Assembly: GCA_039720395.1 (NCBI GenBank)
Contig: CM077822.1
Span: forward strand, 16,261,043 to 16,325,042
Length of the DNA: 64,000 bases
From: Liquidambar formosana
Lineage: Eukaryota > Streptophyta > Magnoliopsida > Saxifragales > Altingiaceae
Direction: 5' to 3'
Position numbers and translations under genes: made by a program. The number at the start of each line of letters is the position of its first letter. The stretch's first letter is position 1. Shown one piece after another: positions 1-11,572 of the stretch. The notes under the pieces were generated by a model. That model ran no database searches, was not told where the DNA came from, and was given only the letters and a program-made list of their open reading frames with translations.

Positions 1-306
1 GAGCCTAATTGTTAATAAATGGAATTTTGGCTAAATGATTCTGAAAGAGTCCTGTTGTACATTACATTCTTGGTGATTAGATGACAATTTGATGCTTAAA
101 CATTGAAGAGGTGAAACTGCTGGAAAGGGTTGTGGAGGCTTCTCTGACATCTATTGTAGTCTAGAGTCGGCCACAATCGTTGGCCTTGCCTCTCTCCATC
201 CTACAGGAAACAAAAGAAAAAGAAAGCTGAGATGATTGGGGCTGACTTTGGTGTTGTAATGTTCGATTATTCCTGTTCAAGGACTACTGTTTCTTTCTTA
301 TTTTTA

Positions 307-1673
307 GGGTAAATTGCAAAAGAAAAAACCCTGCATTGTTACCCCTTATGCAGGATACCCCTCTAAAAAAAAACTTAACAAAAAACTCCCCATATTGTCT
401 AGGGTTGAAAAAACCCCCTTTCTATTCACAATCCGTTAGCAAAATTAACAGCCAAACGTGACTAGCACGTGACGAATAAAATTTGATTTTATGACTATAA
501 TACCCTCAGCACTCGGAAAATATGAAAATACCCTCCCCAAAGTCAATGGAAAGACGCAAATGCCTTCACCTTCATCCTCTTCTTTTAAGATCTGAAATGC
601 AACAGGTTTAGGGGTGGATATCAGATCTGGTATCACTCTCCGGCCCTCTCTCCCCTTCATCGGTCTTCTTCTCCGGCAACGACTGTAACACCATAGGTGC
701 AACAGATCTCAAAAGAAATACAAGAGGAGGATGGTGAATAACCGAAACCAAGAAGAAAAAAAAAAAAAAAAAGGAGATCCATCTTTGATAAGGGGAAAAA
801 AAACCATCCAGATCTACTGCATGTACCTATTAGAGAAATAAACAAAACCAAAAAAAAAAAGAAGAAAAAGAAGAAAGAGAAAAGACAGCCATGGCCAGCA
901 ACCGCCGTGGCAACAGAAACTTCCCCGCCAGAGAAGACAACTGATGGGGGAGAGTGCTTGGGCTTTCCCGAGGTGGAACTACAACCTTTGAATCCCATTT
1001 GTAGGGGTTTATCATCATTTGAAATCCTCGGCTCCAGCTTTCTTCTTGGCCGGAGCTTTCTCTTCCTTCCCAAATCCCAGACCTCCATTTTTTCCAACGA
1101 AGAAGGTTTTTTCCCAAACCTCCATTTTTTAATAGAGAAGTTGCCGGTGGTGTTGCAGTCATTGCTGAGGATTTCTCAAACCTCCATCCTCCTTTTGTTT
1201 TTCTTTTTCTTTTGAGATCTGGTGCACCCATGGTGTTGCAGTCATTGCCGGAAAAGATGACCGATGTAGGAGAGAGAGGGCTGGAGAAAACGCTGCCTTC
1301 AATGACAATTAATGATATACACGTGGCTGCCAAGTGGCAATACATGATCGGAAAAAATTTTTGAAGTCGTATATAGTCAGAAATTCTTTTATTGGCTCGT
1401 ATATTGATGGAAAAAACTCGAAGGAAACAAGGTTTTGTTTAACCCTTAAGTCGGGGGTATAAGGGTAATTGCATAAATAATTTTTTAAAACCATTTAAAA
1501 ATATCAAAACCTATTATTTTATTAATTTTCCGTACAAAGGCATAACGGTCATTTCATCTCGCCGTTAACGCCGTACCCCTAGCACAATATGGGAGGTTTT
1601 TTGTTGAGTTTTTTTTTAGAGAGGTATCCTGCACAAGGGGTAACAATACAGGGGGATTTTTTGCAATTTACCC
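307..1673. mobile_element. Mutator-like non-autonomous element, 1367 bp, with perfect 9 bp target duplication
   Basis: The ends are inverted repeats of about 95 bp: 307-405 is nearly the reverse complement of 1575-1673, starting GGGTAAATTGCAAAA. The 9 bp TTATTTTTA occurs at 298-306 and again at 1674-1682, a target-site duplication of the length expected for Mutator-like elements. A second inverted pair lies inside (about 639-720 against 1196-1285). Open frames inside are low-complexity and show no transposase motif, so the element looks non-autonomous. The family assignment rests on TSD length and long TIRs; two shorter relatives are at 8171 and 60393. Confidence 0.85.
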
Positions 1674-1682
1674 TTATTTTTA

Positions 1683-2339
1683 TCTCCATTGATTTTGCAT
1701 TGTGTTTCCTCTGAGTAATTCTTAAAGATAAATCATCTTTTTCTATGACTACTACGACACTGAATAATCACTTCAAATGAAACTATTTGACAACAATGGC
1801 TTTTGAGCTAAATGGCAAGTCCTTTGGTGGTCTTGATCTCAACTCATCTTATCATTTGGCAGAACAAACAAAAAAAAAAAAAAAAAAAAAGAGGAAGACA
1901 TGACTCTCTCTCCTCAGCTCCTTCAGATTCCGAGAAAGTTGCCCTCTCCATGCCATTTCTATCTCCTCTGTGACTGCCTCTGTCTTTCTCTCCTCTCGCC
2001 GACTCTTTTTTTTGTTTTTTTTCGCTAAGTTCTCCTCTCGCCTACTCCACTAGCAGATATTTGTGTAATACGCTTGACGGTCTGCAAATGCGGGCTTTAA
2101 CTTTTGACCCGAACCGGTTTATTCAATTGGGTATATCGGGACCCGGAAAATGACTCGGTCACTCGGGTAAATGGTCGGTACTCGGTAGCTTACTCCCTAC
2201 GCATACCGACTGGAGTCTAGATTCTCTACGAGCCTAGAAGACTAGAACCACCCAATGTGGGGGATAGTGATAATTTACTATGGTTAGCTCCGTAGAGTCT
2301 AGAACTAACCGTGGTTAACTAATAATGTATGAGAGCCGT
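1683..2339. other. Upstream region of the eRF1 gene
   Basis: There is no convincing coding content. A run of about 20 A at 1870-1890 and CT-rich stretches at 1908-2050 are present. The CT-rich DNA is typical of plant promoters and leaders, so the eRF1 promoter probably lies here, but I cannot point to a certain TATA box or start site. Confidence 0.4.
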
Positions 2340-3244
2340 GGTTGGCTGGGTTAGGGTTTTTCACAAGTGGCTATTTGCAGAAACACAGAGAAAATCAATT
2401 CGACTATCTCCTTCCCTTCCGCTGGTCTGCTGCGGATCATTTGCAGGTGATTTGTCCTCTGCCTTTTATATATGATTGTTGACGAATATAATGTTTCTTT
2501 TCTCTCTTTTCTCTCTTCGTTATCTTCTTACGTCTTTCTTGTGGCTGATTCATTGCTTGATTTCTTTGAATCTTTGGAGTTTTGGTGTTTGGGACCCGAG
2601 AAAATTTAAAAACTCCACTCGATTGAGTCTCATACAACCAGGTGGCTGACTTGCGGTGATTTTAGTTTTATTTTTCTATCTTTTTCCTCAGTTTTCTATG
2701 TAACCAAACGGAGCATAGATGTTTGATTTCCCCTTTAAATTGATGTATGGATCTGTTGATATCTGTTCTATAGCCTTTTGATTTACGACACATCTAATTT
2801 ATAAATTTGTTTGAATGTTTTCATTATATACATATATTATGAAAACTCTGTTATCTTGAATTGATATTCAGATCTGATTGAGATTGTGTAGTTCATCGAA
2901 ACTTTCTTTTTCAGGGGGTGTATTTCTGATAAATTCAGCTATTTTTTTCCATGTGTAATGGTGTGAATTTGTTGCGTGGTTCTTATGAAGATAGATTTGA
3001 AAGGAATTACATGAAATTATGCATGATTATATATTTTGTATAGCAACTACATGTTTTGCGGCAATGGTTTGAATAGAAAAATTGCAACTGGTAAGAAACA
3101 GTGCTTGAGAAAAATCCATCCTAATAGGATAATTATACAAGAACCCTTTTTAATATAATTGTGTAAAGAATGTAAAGCTGTGATGTTTTTGTTTTTAAAG
3201 TTGGCTACTTTCGTTCTGTGGATTTTTTAATTCTAGAAAACTTA

Positions 3245-3464
3245 GGGCTTGTGGTGTCCAATTTGAAATTAAAAAATTCAAGGTATTTTACATTGTATTG
3301 AAGGCACAAATCCATCACCTTAAATTGACAAATTCAAGAAAGTGGCTGTCATCATCACAATAAAGAGTGAAAATTCAAAATAATTCAAGGTGATGGATTT
3401 GTGACTTTAATACAATGTAAAATACCTTAATTTTTAATTTCGAATTGGACACCCAAATAGGCCC
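3245..3464. mobile_element. Tourist-like MITE in the eRF1 5'-UTR intron
   Basis: The two halves are imperfect inverted repeats of about 90 bp, sharing AATACCTT near the inner arm and GGGC at the tips. TTA flanks both sides (3242-3244 and 3465-3467), the 3 bp duplication typical of PIF/Harbinger-type MITEs. It is 220 bp long with no coding capacity. Confidence 0.75.
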
Positions 3465-4257
3465 TTAATCTTTACAGAGAAGTTATTGGTGCCAAACAAG
3501 ATTGTACAAGTGGTGTTACAGTTGGGTGTAATGGACTTCTGATATTTTTAGAAACCTTTTCATGTTTAGTAATTATTGACATTACTGTGAAAATAAATTC
3601 TTCATTAATAATAATTAAAAAAAAAATACTATCGAAATAAATTAGATCATGGTGTAATGCTAATACCTTTGCCTAATGAGATACTGCTTTATGCAATTAA
3701 ATTTTCTAACCTTGTGGCTGCATGAGGCTAGCCTGCATAATCTATATGGATGTTCTAGTATGTTGCCCCATACCTTTGCTTTTATAACATTGGTTAATCC
3801 AAATCTATGTATCTGTCCTTTAATGTTAGTGCACTATTTATGGTAGCACCCAAGCGTTGCCAGTAAAAGGCCATCACCCAATGTTGGTCCTGCGAAGCGG
3901 GGTCCTAGGAGGGGTGAGGTATATTTGGTCCTGACCTTTGTTTTTCTTTTTATTTTGTTTTATTCTTTCCATTTTTCCTTTCTCCTGTTGCCTAGGCCTT
4001 GCCAATATACCAATAAAATGATTTGAAGTTTGCATGCGTGTAACATATAGTTGTCATTTAGTTACATAACATGTATTGAGCATGCAATTCATCATATGTC
4101 TTGGGTATTGGAATCATGTTTTCCATTTTAATTGGTGTGTCTTGGTTAAATCTTTTTTTTAAGAAATGAAAAACCATTCCTTAAAAATGTCTCATAACAG
4201 TTGGAGGACATGCCTTTGAAATTCATTGGAACATTTTGGAAATGCTTGGGGAAACCC

Positions 4258-4260
<3 letters not shown>

Positions 4261-4294
<34 letters not shown>
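4261..4294. repeat. (AG)17 microsatellite
   Basis: There are 17 uninterrupted AG units inside the inferred eRF1 5'-UTR intron. The open frames across it are only translations of the repeat. Confidence 0.97.
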
Positions 4295-4297
<3 letters not shown>

Positions 4298-5024
4298 TAG
4301 ATGTTTCCCTTTAAATTTGGTTTTCCTTGCATGTGTCTTCAGCCATTTGAGACGGGGAAATATCATTAATGACTGCCTGGACCTTGATGTGTTATTTAGA
4401 CATGACTTGCATATAAAAGTAGGGTACACTTTTCCTTATAAAATAAAAAGGTAGATTACTCTTTGAGTTGCCATTTTTGTATTTCCTGTTTAGAAATGAG
4501 TACACCAACAAAAATATTTTGGTAAAATCCAATGAGTGCCAGTCTACTTGAAGCTCGCTCTTTGGGGTTCTGCTTCTGCTTGAAGCATGTAAGAAGATGT
4601 CTGCTGAAGAGTGAAGCATGACTTTATATAGAAATTTATTTATCCTGTTTGATAATTAAAGATTTCATGTTGTACAGATGATCCTAAACTACTTGAGTGC
4701 CCATTGTGTTATATGCCTGATGACGACATGCAAATATTATATGAAATTCATTGTTTCTGCCATGATGTTTAATTTGGGTGCCATGATGTCCAATATTTAT
4801 TTTCCAATTGGTTTAATCAGCACTCTTCCAGGTGTTTGGGGTTGAAACTTGTGCCTGAACCAATGCTACTATTCTTTCTTGCCCATTGTCCACTTTTTTG
4901 TACTTTCAGCAGCTTATTGTTTATTTATTTTTATGTTAGCTTCTAAATTTAAAGTGTGAGTTTGTTCTATGTTATCATTGCAGGAGAATTATTTACTGTT
5001 TTGCAGCTACCATTATACGAAACA

Positions 5025-6338
5025 ATGGCAGATGGTCATGAAACTGATAAGAACATTGAGATATGGAAGATCAAGAAGTTGATCAAAGCACTGGAAGCTG
5101 CTAGAGGCAATGGCACCAGCATGATTTCTCTTATCATGCCTCCCCGTGATCAAATATCCCGGGTCACTAAGATGCTTGGAGATGAATTTGGAACCGCTTC
5201 CAACATTAAAAGCAGGGTGAATCGGCAATCCGTTTTGGGTGCAATCACGTCTGCTCAGCAGAGACTCAAGCTTTACAATAAGGTTCCTCCAAATGGACTT
5301 GTGCTTTATACAGGGACTATCGTAACTGACGATGGGAAGGAAAAGAAGGTGACAATCGACTTTGAGCCTTTTAAGCCCATAAATGCATCTCTTTACCTCT
5401 GTGACAACAAGTTTCATACAGAAGCTCTGAGCGAACTTTTAGAATCTGATGATAAGTTTGGTTTTATTGTCATGGATGGCAATGGGACACTTTTTGGGAC
5501 ATTAAGTGGCAACACTCGGGAGGTGCTCCATAAATTTACTGTTGACCTCCCGAAGAAACATGGAAGAGGAGGGCAATCAGCTCTACGATTTGCTCGTCTT
5601 CGAATGGAGAAGCGACACAACTACGTGAGGAAGACAGCAGAACTTGCCACACAATTTTTTATAAATCCTGCCACTAGCCAGCCCAATGTTTCTGGTCTAA
5701 TACTTGCTGGATCAGCTGACTTCAAGACTGAGTTGAGTCAGTCAGATATGTTTGATCCCCGGCTTCAGGCTAAAATACTGAATGTAGTAGATGTTTCTTA
5801 TGGAGGTGAAAATGGTTTCAATCAGGCAATTGAGCTGTCCTCAGAGATCCTATCCAATGTGAAGTTTATACAGGAGAAGCGCTTGATAGGAAAATACTTT
5901 GAGGAAATTAGCCAGGATACTGGGAAGTATGTTTTTGGGGTTGACGACACACTTAAAGCTTTGGAGATGGGTGCTGTTGAGACGCTTATTGTGTGGGAAA
6001 ATCTCGATATTAACAGGTATGTTCTGAAACACAGCACTACGGGTGAGATTATCATAAAACACTTGAACAAGGAGCAAGAGGCTGATCAAAGCAACTTCCG
6101 GGATTTAGCTACCGCTGCTGAATTGGAGGTTCAGGAAAAGATGTCACTGCTAGAGTGGTTTGCTAATGAGTACAAGCGCTTTGGTTGCACGCTTGAGTTT
6201 GTCACCAACAAATCACAAGAGGGATCCCAATTCTGCAGAGGGTTTGGAGGGATTGGGGGAATCCTCCGTTACCAGCTTGATATGAGATCATTCGATGAGC
6301 TTTCTGATGATGGAGAAAATTACGATGATTCTGAATAG
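5025..6338 (+). CDS. eRF1: Eukaryotic peptide chain release factor subunit 1 (eRF1)
   Basis: The gene encodes cytosolic eRF1, which reads all three stop codons in the ribosomal A site and, with eRF3, triggers peptide release. The product is 437 residues, the usual plant length. The N domain has TASNIKS (57-63) and YLCDNKF (124-130, the YxCxxxF motif), both used in stop recognition. The M domain has the GGQ tripeptide (182-184) that promotes peptidyl-tRNA hydrolysis. The C domain ends in an acidic tail rich in D and E, as in other eRF1 proteins. The frame is open for 23 codons upstream, but the ATG at 5025 begins the conserved [10 protein letters not shown] start and lies just after the inferred acceptor at 4983, so I chose it. 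The coding region has no intron, and no residue that I would expect to be essential is missing. The TAG stop sits in an unusual readthrough-like context, described separately. Confidence 0.97.
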   Translation: MADGHETDKNIEIWKIKKLIKALEAARGNGTSMISLIMPPRDQISRVTKMLGDEFGTASNIKSRVNRQSVLGAITSAQQRLKLYNKVPPNGLVLYTGTIVTDDGKEKKVTIDFEPFKPINASLYLCDNKFHTEALSELLESDDKFGFIVMDGNGTLFGTLSGNTREVLHKFTVDLPKKHGRGGQSALRFARLRMEKRHNYVRKTAELATQFFINPATSQPNVSGLILAGSADFKTELSQSDMFDPRLQAKILNVVDVSYGGENGFNQAIELSSEILSNVKFIQEKRLIGKYFEEISQDTGKYVFGVDDTLKALEMGAVETLIVWENLDINRYVLKHSTTGEIIIKHLNKEQEADQSNFRDLATAAELEVQEKMSLLEWFANEYKRFGCTLEFVTNKSQEGSQFCRGFGGIGGILRYQLDMRSFDELSDDGENYDDSE

Positions 6339-6469
6339 CAATCAATCAATTGTTCCCCAATACTGGTGCAGGAAGATGGGGCGAAAGTCCTGCACCAGGA
6401 CGCGAGATCTCGCGTTGCTGCTGCTGCTCCATTGATGCCCCAAAAACTTTCAAGGAGTTCTTATTAAAG
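6336..6469 (+). promoter_or_regulatory. Candidate stop-codon readthrough / NMD switch of eRF1
   Basis: The stop TAG (6336-6338) is followed by CAATCA, which matches CARYYA, the known efficient readthrough context first described in plant virus RNA. The frame stays open for 42 codons (6339-6464) and ends in TAA at 6465-6467, two bases before a predicted donor (AAAG then GTTAGT, cut after 6469). A stem of 11 perfect pairs (6363-6373 with 6388-6398) starts 24 bases after the stop, and a perfect 14 bp palindrome follows (6401-6414). Normal termination would lie 131 nt before the junction, far enough to trigger NMD. Readthrough would move termination to the junction. An eRF1 feedback circuit of this kind has been reported in plants. 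Here it is inferred from sequence. Confidence 0.7.
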
Positions 6470-6581
6470 GTTAGTCCCTAAACTTGTTCTTTCTCCATCT
6501 TATAATATGTAGCGTAGCACTACCTATGGTTGGTTGTTCTCTAATGTCTCTTTTTTCTTTTAATGCATTTTCAACTTAAAG
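6470..6581 (+). other. Predicted 3'-UTR intron of the eRF1 gene
   Basis: The donor is AAAG/GTTAGT at 6470. The nearest good acceptor is 6580-6581, after a T-rich tract (6548-6560), giving a 112 nt intron of typical plant size. Other possible acceptors are at 6694-6695 and 7095-7096 (GTTTCAG). The remainder of the 3' UTR probably runs to about 6.9-7.2 kb. Confidence 0.55.
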
Positions 6582-8170
6582 GAGATTATGTTGTTCGTGG
6601 GCCAGAACAAATGGTGATTCCTTGTGGATATCATGGAGCAGTTTGGATCAAATGGACGAAAACATTGCTCATAGCTTCTTCCTATGTACTTGTAGGAGAG
6701 ATTGTGTGAAGCTTGCTTTTGTTTTTTCATCAACTTGGTTGACTGGATAAAGGCCCTGCTTATGCTTTTCATCAACATTTTGGGAACCTTATATATGGTT
6801 GTGGATTTTGCAAAACTTCTATTTGTGGTTCTGATCTCTGTAGAAGTTATTTGCAGCACTCGAATTTATTTCTGTTTCGTATACTGCAGCAGTTTTCTGC
6901 TGAACATGTCTAGCTATTATAGTTTTATGATATATGGTTGATGGACCTTCTTATTAGATGAACCATGGCTTGAATACTGCAATCGAGTGATATTATATTT
7001 ATTATTATTGTTGGTGCTGATGTTTTATTATTTGGTTTGTTACCAGTGAAATTATTGGTAGTTGCATTACTATGGGCCATTATTTGATTGTTTCAGGGTT
7101 GTGCTGATGTGGATCCCATATTACTTTTGGGAACCCTAGACAGTTTCAAATTTAAACTTGTTTAATGTCTGATGATGGTCTTGATGGATAGAATAATTCT
7201 ATCAGGGTGCTTGCTTGCTCCCGTGAAAAATTGAATTGCCTCATTTATGTTTTGTATTTTATTTTATTTTTTTTGTACATTTTTATTGAGACATCATCTT
7301 GAGTGGCGCCGTTACAGAAATGGCAGGCAAGGTTGGAATTTTGAAAAGTGGCATTTCATGCAAATCTGAAACTGATCTCTTACTAGTGATGGCACCAATT
7401 TTCTTAAATGGGTCCTTTGAAGATGATAGTTTCATACCTTAAAAATCCTATGCAACCATTTAATCTCCTTTGGAGTACCGTACCATTGTCGTGTAAAATT
7501 GTTAGATCAGTGTTCCGGTGTGTTGCATCGTATGGACGGACCATGGGATGATTTCAGGTCGGTGGGTGGGTGTGGCTGTGTGGGAGAGGGAGGGGGGGAG
7601 CTTTTTCTCTTGGGTTGGTTTTTCCCAGGATGTGATTGGGAAACTCGCGCACAATTTACTTCTGAATCGTGGTGAATGAGTAAATATAATGCATTCAACC
7701 ACCTTCAATAACGTAAGAGGGTTGGGCTCACATTAAACTCGGCTCTTAGCATTCCAAGCTTTCATTATTTGTTTCATTATGACCGTAATATGATAATGCC
7801 TTGAAATGATTTGTTCGTCCAATTGTATGGAATATAATTATTATAAAACTTTGCTTAGAAGAGTTTGGGAAGTTAAAATACTCTTTATAGGCAATTTTCA
7901 TTTTAGTGAGAACTTCTATGAATGTTAATAACACCAATTAGGCATCCAACTATGGTGCATTATCAGGAGAAGTGGGTGGATTGAAGGGTGACCCATTTTA
8001 TAGAAATTGTTTGTTAAACACTCGTAGCTTTATTATTAACAGGTGTGATTTTTATTAATTTATTTAGATTCTTGACCTGACACTTGGGTTGATTTTTTTA
8101 TATTAAATTTATATTAATAAGATAAAATTTAGCACGGTAATTTTAATAAAATGAATCATCTTAGATTATA
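6582..8170. other. eRF1 3' flank and spacer up to CSN4
   Basis: The first few hundred bases are probably eRF1 3' UTR. The rest is AT-rich, with short open frames of no recognisable family. I see no RNA gene or further transposon termini. Confidence 0.4.
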
Positions 8171-8516
8171 GGGTAAATTGCAGAAAACCCCCCTAAAGCA
8201 TGGGAGGTCAGCAGATAATTTTCCTTATGTTTTAATTTTGTCAATGTGCATCCTTTATGTTTTAATTTTGTTAATGTGCATCCTTTATGTTTTAATTTTT
8301 GTCAATATGCTTTACCGTCATTCGTCGTTAATGAAATTTGACGAAAATTAGTCACGTAGCTACGCACGTGATACCGTTAATGGATTGGGTGACCATCGAC
8401 GATTAGTTTTGTTTTCTAACTAAATTAGGAAGCACATTGACAAAATTAAAATATAAGAGTGGTTATCTATTGACTCCCCATATTTTTAGGGGTTTTTTTT
8501 TTTTTGGCAATTTACC
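8171..8516. mobile_element. Short Mutator-like MITE, about 346 bp
   Basis: It starts GGGTAAATTGCAGAAAACC and ends in the matching inverted GGCAATTTACC. Internal blocks containing TTTTAATTTTGTCAAT are repeated and face their complement around 8430-8450. It is a relative of the elements at 307-1673 and 60393-60753. No clean target duplication is visible, so the right border may have eroded. Confidence 0.65.
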
Positions 8517-8716
8517 AACAAAATTACCCCAAAAAAAATTGGAACAAAATTCACATCCGTAGGAAGAATAAAAGTTATGTGCAATACTCTACCAAAAATG
8601 TGTAAGTGCAAATAATAAAATCTAAAATGCCAAAAATGCCATTCCAGTCATGACGTGGCTCTCCGTGATTGCCCAATAAGTAAAGAGAAAATAGCATCGC
8701 ATGTGCTCCCTACCCC

Positions 8717-8724
8717 TATATAAG
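8717..8724 (+). promoter_or_regulatory. TATA box of CSN4
   Basis: TATATAAG lies 180 bp before the CSN4 start codon in otherwise GC-richer promoter DNA. Transcription would start near 8750, giving a 5' leader of about 150 nt. Confidence 0.6.
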
Positions 8725-8903
8725 TCCGACCTCTCGACCCCTCCATCGGAACATTCATAGCCATCCCGCTGTGGAGTAGCCTTGCCGAAACTCCACGGTA
8801 ATAGCAATCCCAGTCTCAGAATATCAGTCGCTAACTCTCAAAACTAGGGTTTCAAAATCAATACAAAGTTCCAACCAAAAATCACGAAGAGGAAGACTTC
8901 GCC

Positions 8904-11541
8904 ATGGCAAAGGCCTTCGCTAGCGCTTCGGCGATCACTGACCAGAGGCAAAAGATCGAACAGTACAAGCACATTCTATCCTCCGTAATCTCATCGAACG
9001 ATACCTCGCAGGCGAAGAAGTTCATCGATCACAGTTACTTTCCTTCTTCCCCATCAGAATCTGTTTCTAGGGTTTGTCAGTTGGGAACTGTATTTTCCGA
9101 GCTTCTTGTGACGTTAAAATCTGACGATTTCCTTCTTTTTTCTTTTTTTTTATAAATTTCTTTTTGGAAACCCTAGTTTTATCGGACGATGTTCCGTTGG
9201 TCGTGTCGCGGCAGCTTCTGCAGACTTTTGCACAAGAGTTGGGGCGGTTGGAGCCGGAGACACAGAAGGAGATTGCGCATTACACCCTTGCTCAGATTCA
9301 GCCGCGGGTTGTTTCGTTCGAAGAACAGGTTCGTCTCGGACATTGTTTATAGCATTTGAGAATGGTACTGCATTTGTTATACTGTTGTATATTGTTTGGA
9401 TGAATGAGAATTTTGATTCTGTATGCCGCATTGAGCGCTGAAACTTCTAGGCAGGGAAGGTATAGATGCCTTCCCACTTCCGAGTCAATTTTGATGTAAA
9501 AAAACCCTAAAACTGTAACCTCAATTTTCTTAAGGGTTTTTTTTTTTTCAAGGCTTACATTTTTGGCGATATACCAGTTAGTTGGTCCGGTCATTTTCCT
9601 CTTGAGAATTAAGTTTTTCCACGGGCATCACTGGTTAGGTTGTTGATGTCTGTTTTAGTGTAGTTGAATTAAAAAGCATCCGATTGATGTGTACTTGACA
9701 CTTATGTTTTAGACCAAGATTCAGCAGTTTTTAAATTCATTATAGTTTGGTGTTCTTGCGATGAAAAGATACTTCTAGGGTGTGTTCATGCCTGTGGTTT
9801 TGTACATCGCAGCCACTTATAATGAACAGGGGTGAAAATTGGGCTAAGTCTAGCCTTGAAATCAAGAAAAATGCACCTATGCTTTATTTGTTGTAGATTT
9901 CATTACAACTTCACTTGCTTGTTTCTGCTTCTCACCTGGTAGTCAATGTGTCATCAATCACATTAAAGCTGTTTAATCTATGAATTTTAAAATTTACCGG
10001 TCATTTTTGATAAATTGGATATATAGTTGTCATTGAAGGTAAATGCTTGCATTTAGTAAAGTTACCCTACTTGTCACATTCTAGTCAAACTATGTCACTC
10101 TCTATATTGGTTTTCCCCTTTTAGGGTAAATTTCTGTATTTTATCAGTAGGTAATTGACAATAGCAATTATCTTTCACGACTATTATAATGAAATCCTTT
10201 TTTCCTGTTAAAAGTTCATATTTTCACTAGAGAATTGCAATCATTATGTATGATTTGCAGGTGTTGATTATCAGAGAGAAACTTGCTGATTTATATGAGT
10301 CTGAGGAGCAATGGTCAAAAGCAGCGCAGATGCTCAGTGGCATCGATCTAGATTCTTCAATGAGGTCTGAGAGTAAGCTTCTTCTATTTTGCTCATGAAA
10401 CCAGTTACTTCAACATTCTTGACATAACTTTCCAATTGGTAATTTATATCTTTTTGTGTTGTCTCTATCAGAGTGATTGACGATAAATTCAGGTTGTCAA
10501 AGTGCGTCCAAATTGCTCGCCTATATCTTGAGGTACTGACTTTGGTATTTAAGCACAGTTTTAGATTGAAAAGATTTAGTTATTGTATACATCAAATTCA
10601 GTTTCCCCCCTCTATATGAATTGTACTGCTATTGAATTTATTGGTTGCTTATTTGGCAGGATGATGATGCTGTTAATGCAGAAGCTTTTATTAATAAAGC
10701 TTCGTTCTTGGTTAGCAACAGTCAGCATGAAGTATTGAATTTACAGTACAAGGTTGACATTTTGATAGTCAGTGAAGAATAATGATGATTATGTTAAGGG
10801 TTGGAAGTTAGCATTTTACCAAATCTTTTGTTCTCTTCCTCGTTTTCAGGTTTGTTATGCACGGATTTTAGATTTAAAGAGGAAGTTCTTGGAAGCAGCA
10901 CTGCGTTATTATGACATATCCCAGATTGAGAAGCGGCAAATAGGAGATGAGTATGGACATTTGAACGATTTTGTATTTTATTATGCAGGCTTACCAAATT
11001 TACCTTTTCCAAATGCTTTCTTTCTGGAATGATAAATTATGTTTTGCTTATCACCTATGTATAGGCCTATAGGGTGTACTAGTCACTACTCTCTAGTTTC
11101 TGCTGTGTTGAAAGGTCTCTTGATTCCCTTGATGGTACTCAAAGCATTGCAGCTCTGCCTGTTTCTGTACTACCTTGTTTGTCTCTGTAATACTTTTAAA
11201 GATTTTCAGACTTCCTTAAATTGATTTGACTTGTGAGGTCCTTTTCTGTTTTTGCCTCCTAATTGCTCAACAGCAGTCTAAGGTCACTATCTCCTTCTTT
11301 CCCCTCCACCTTCTCCAGCAGCTCAAAAAAAAAAAAAAGGCCCCTGGGGGGCGGGGGTTGCAGATTTTGATATGGCTGAATTATTGTTTGGCATCTTTAG
11401 ATTTGTAGAACTAACATGTTTTTCAACATCCCATTCAACTGGTTTTGAGTACGTGTAAGATTTATCCTAGGAAGGGAAGTGAAGCTTAGGCCTATATAAG
11501 TGGGTGCCCACCTATTACTAGAGAAGGATGATGTCTTTATC

Positions 11542-11572
<31 letters not shown>

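Larger units (their letters stand above)
2447..4983 (+). other. Inferred 5'-UTR intron of the eRF1 gene
   Basis: A leader exon probably ends at 2446, where TTTGCAG is followed by GTGATT; a second possible donor is the GT at 2642. The acceptor is TTGCAG at 4978-4983, 41 bases before the eRF1 start codon. The interval is T-rich and has no coding content, as expected for a plant intron. Long 5'-UTR introns are common in housekeeping plant genes. The interval contains a Tourist-like MITE (3245-3464) and an AG microsatellite (4261-4294). The exact donor is inferred and needs cDNA evidence. Confidence 0.6.

Noticed and set aside
830..1345. A 171-codon minus-strand open frame and its overlapping partners (657-1097, 907-1215).
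   Set aside because: They lie wholly inside the Mutator-like element, are rich in simple phenylalanine/serine tracts and show no domain.
4223..4454. Open frames on both strands across 4223-4454 with RE or SL repeats.
   Set aside because: They are translations of the AG microsatellite in an inferred intron.
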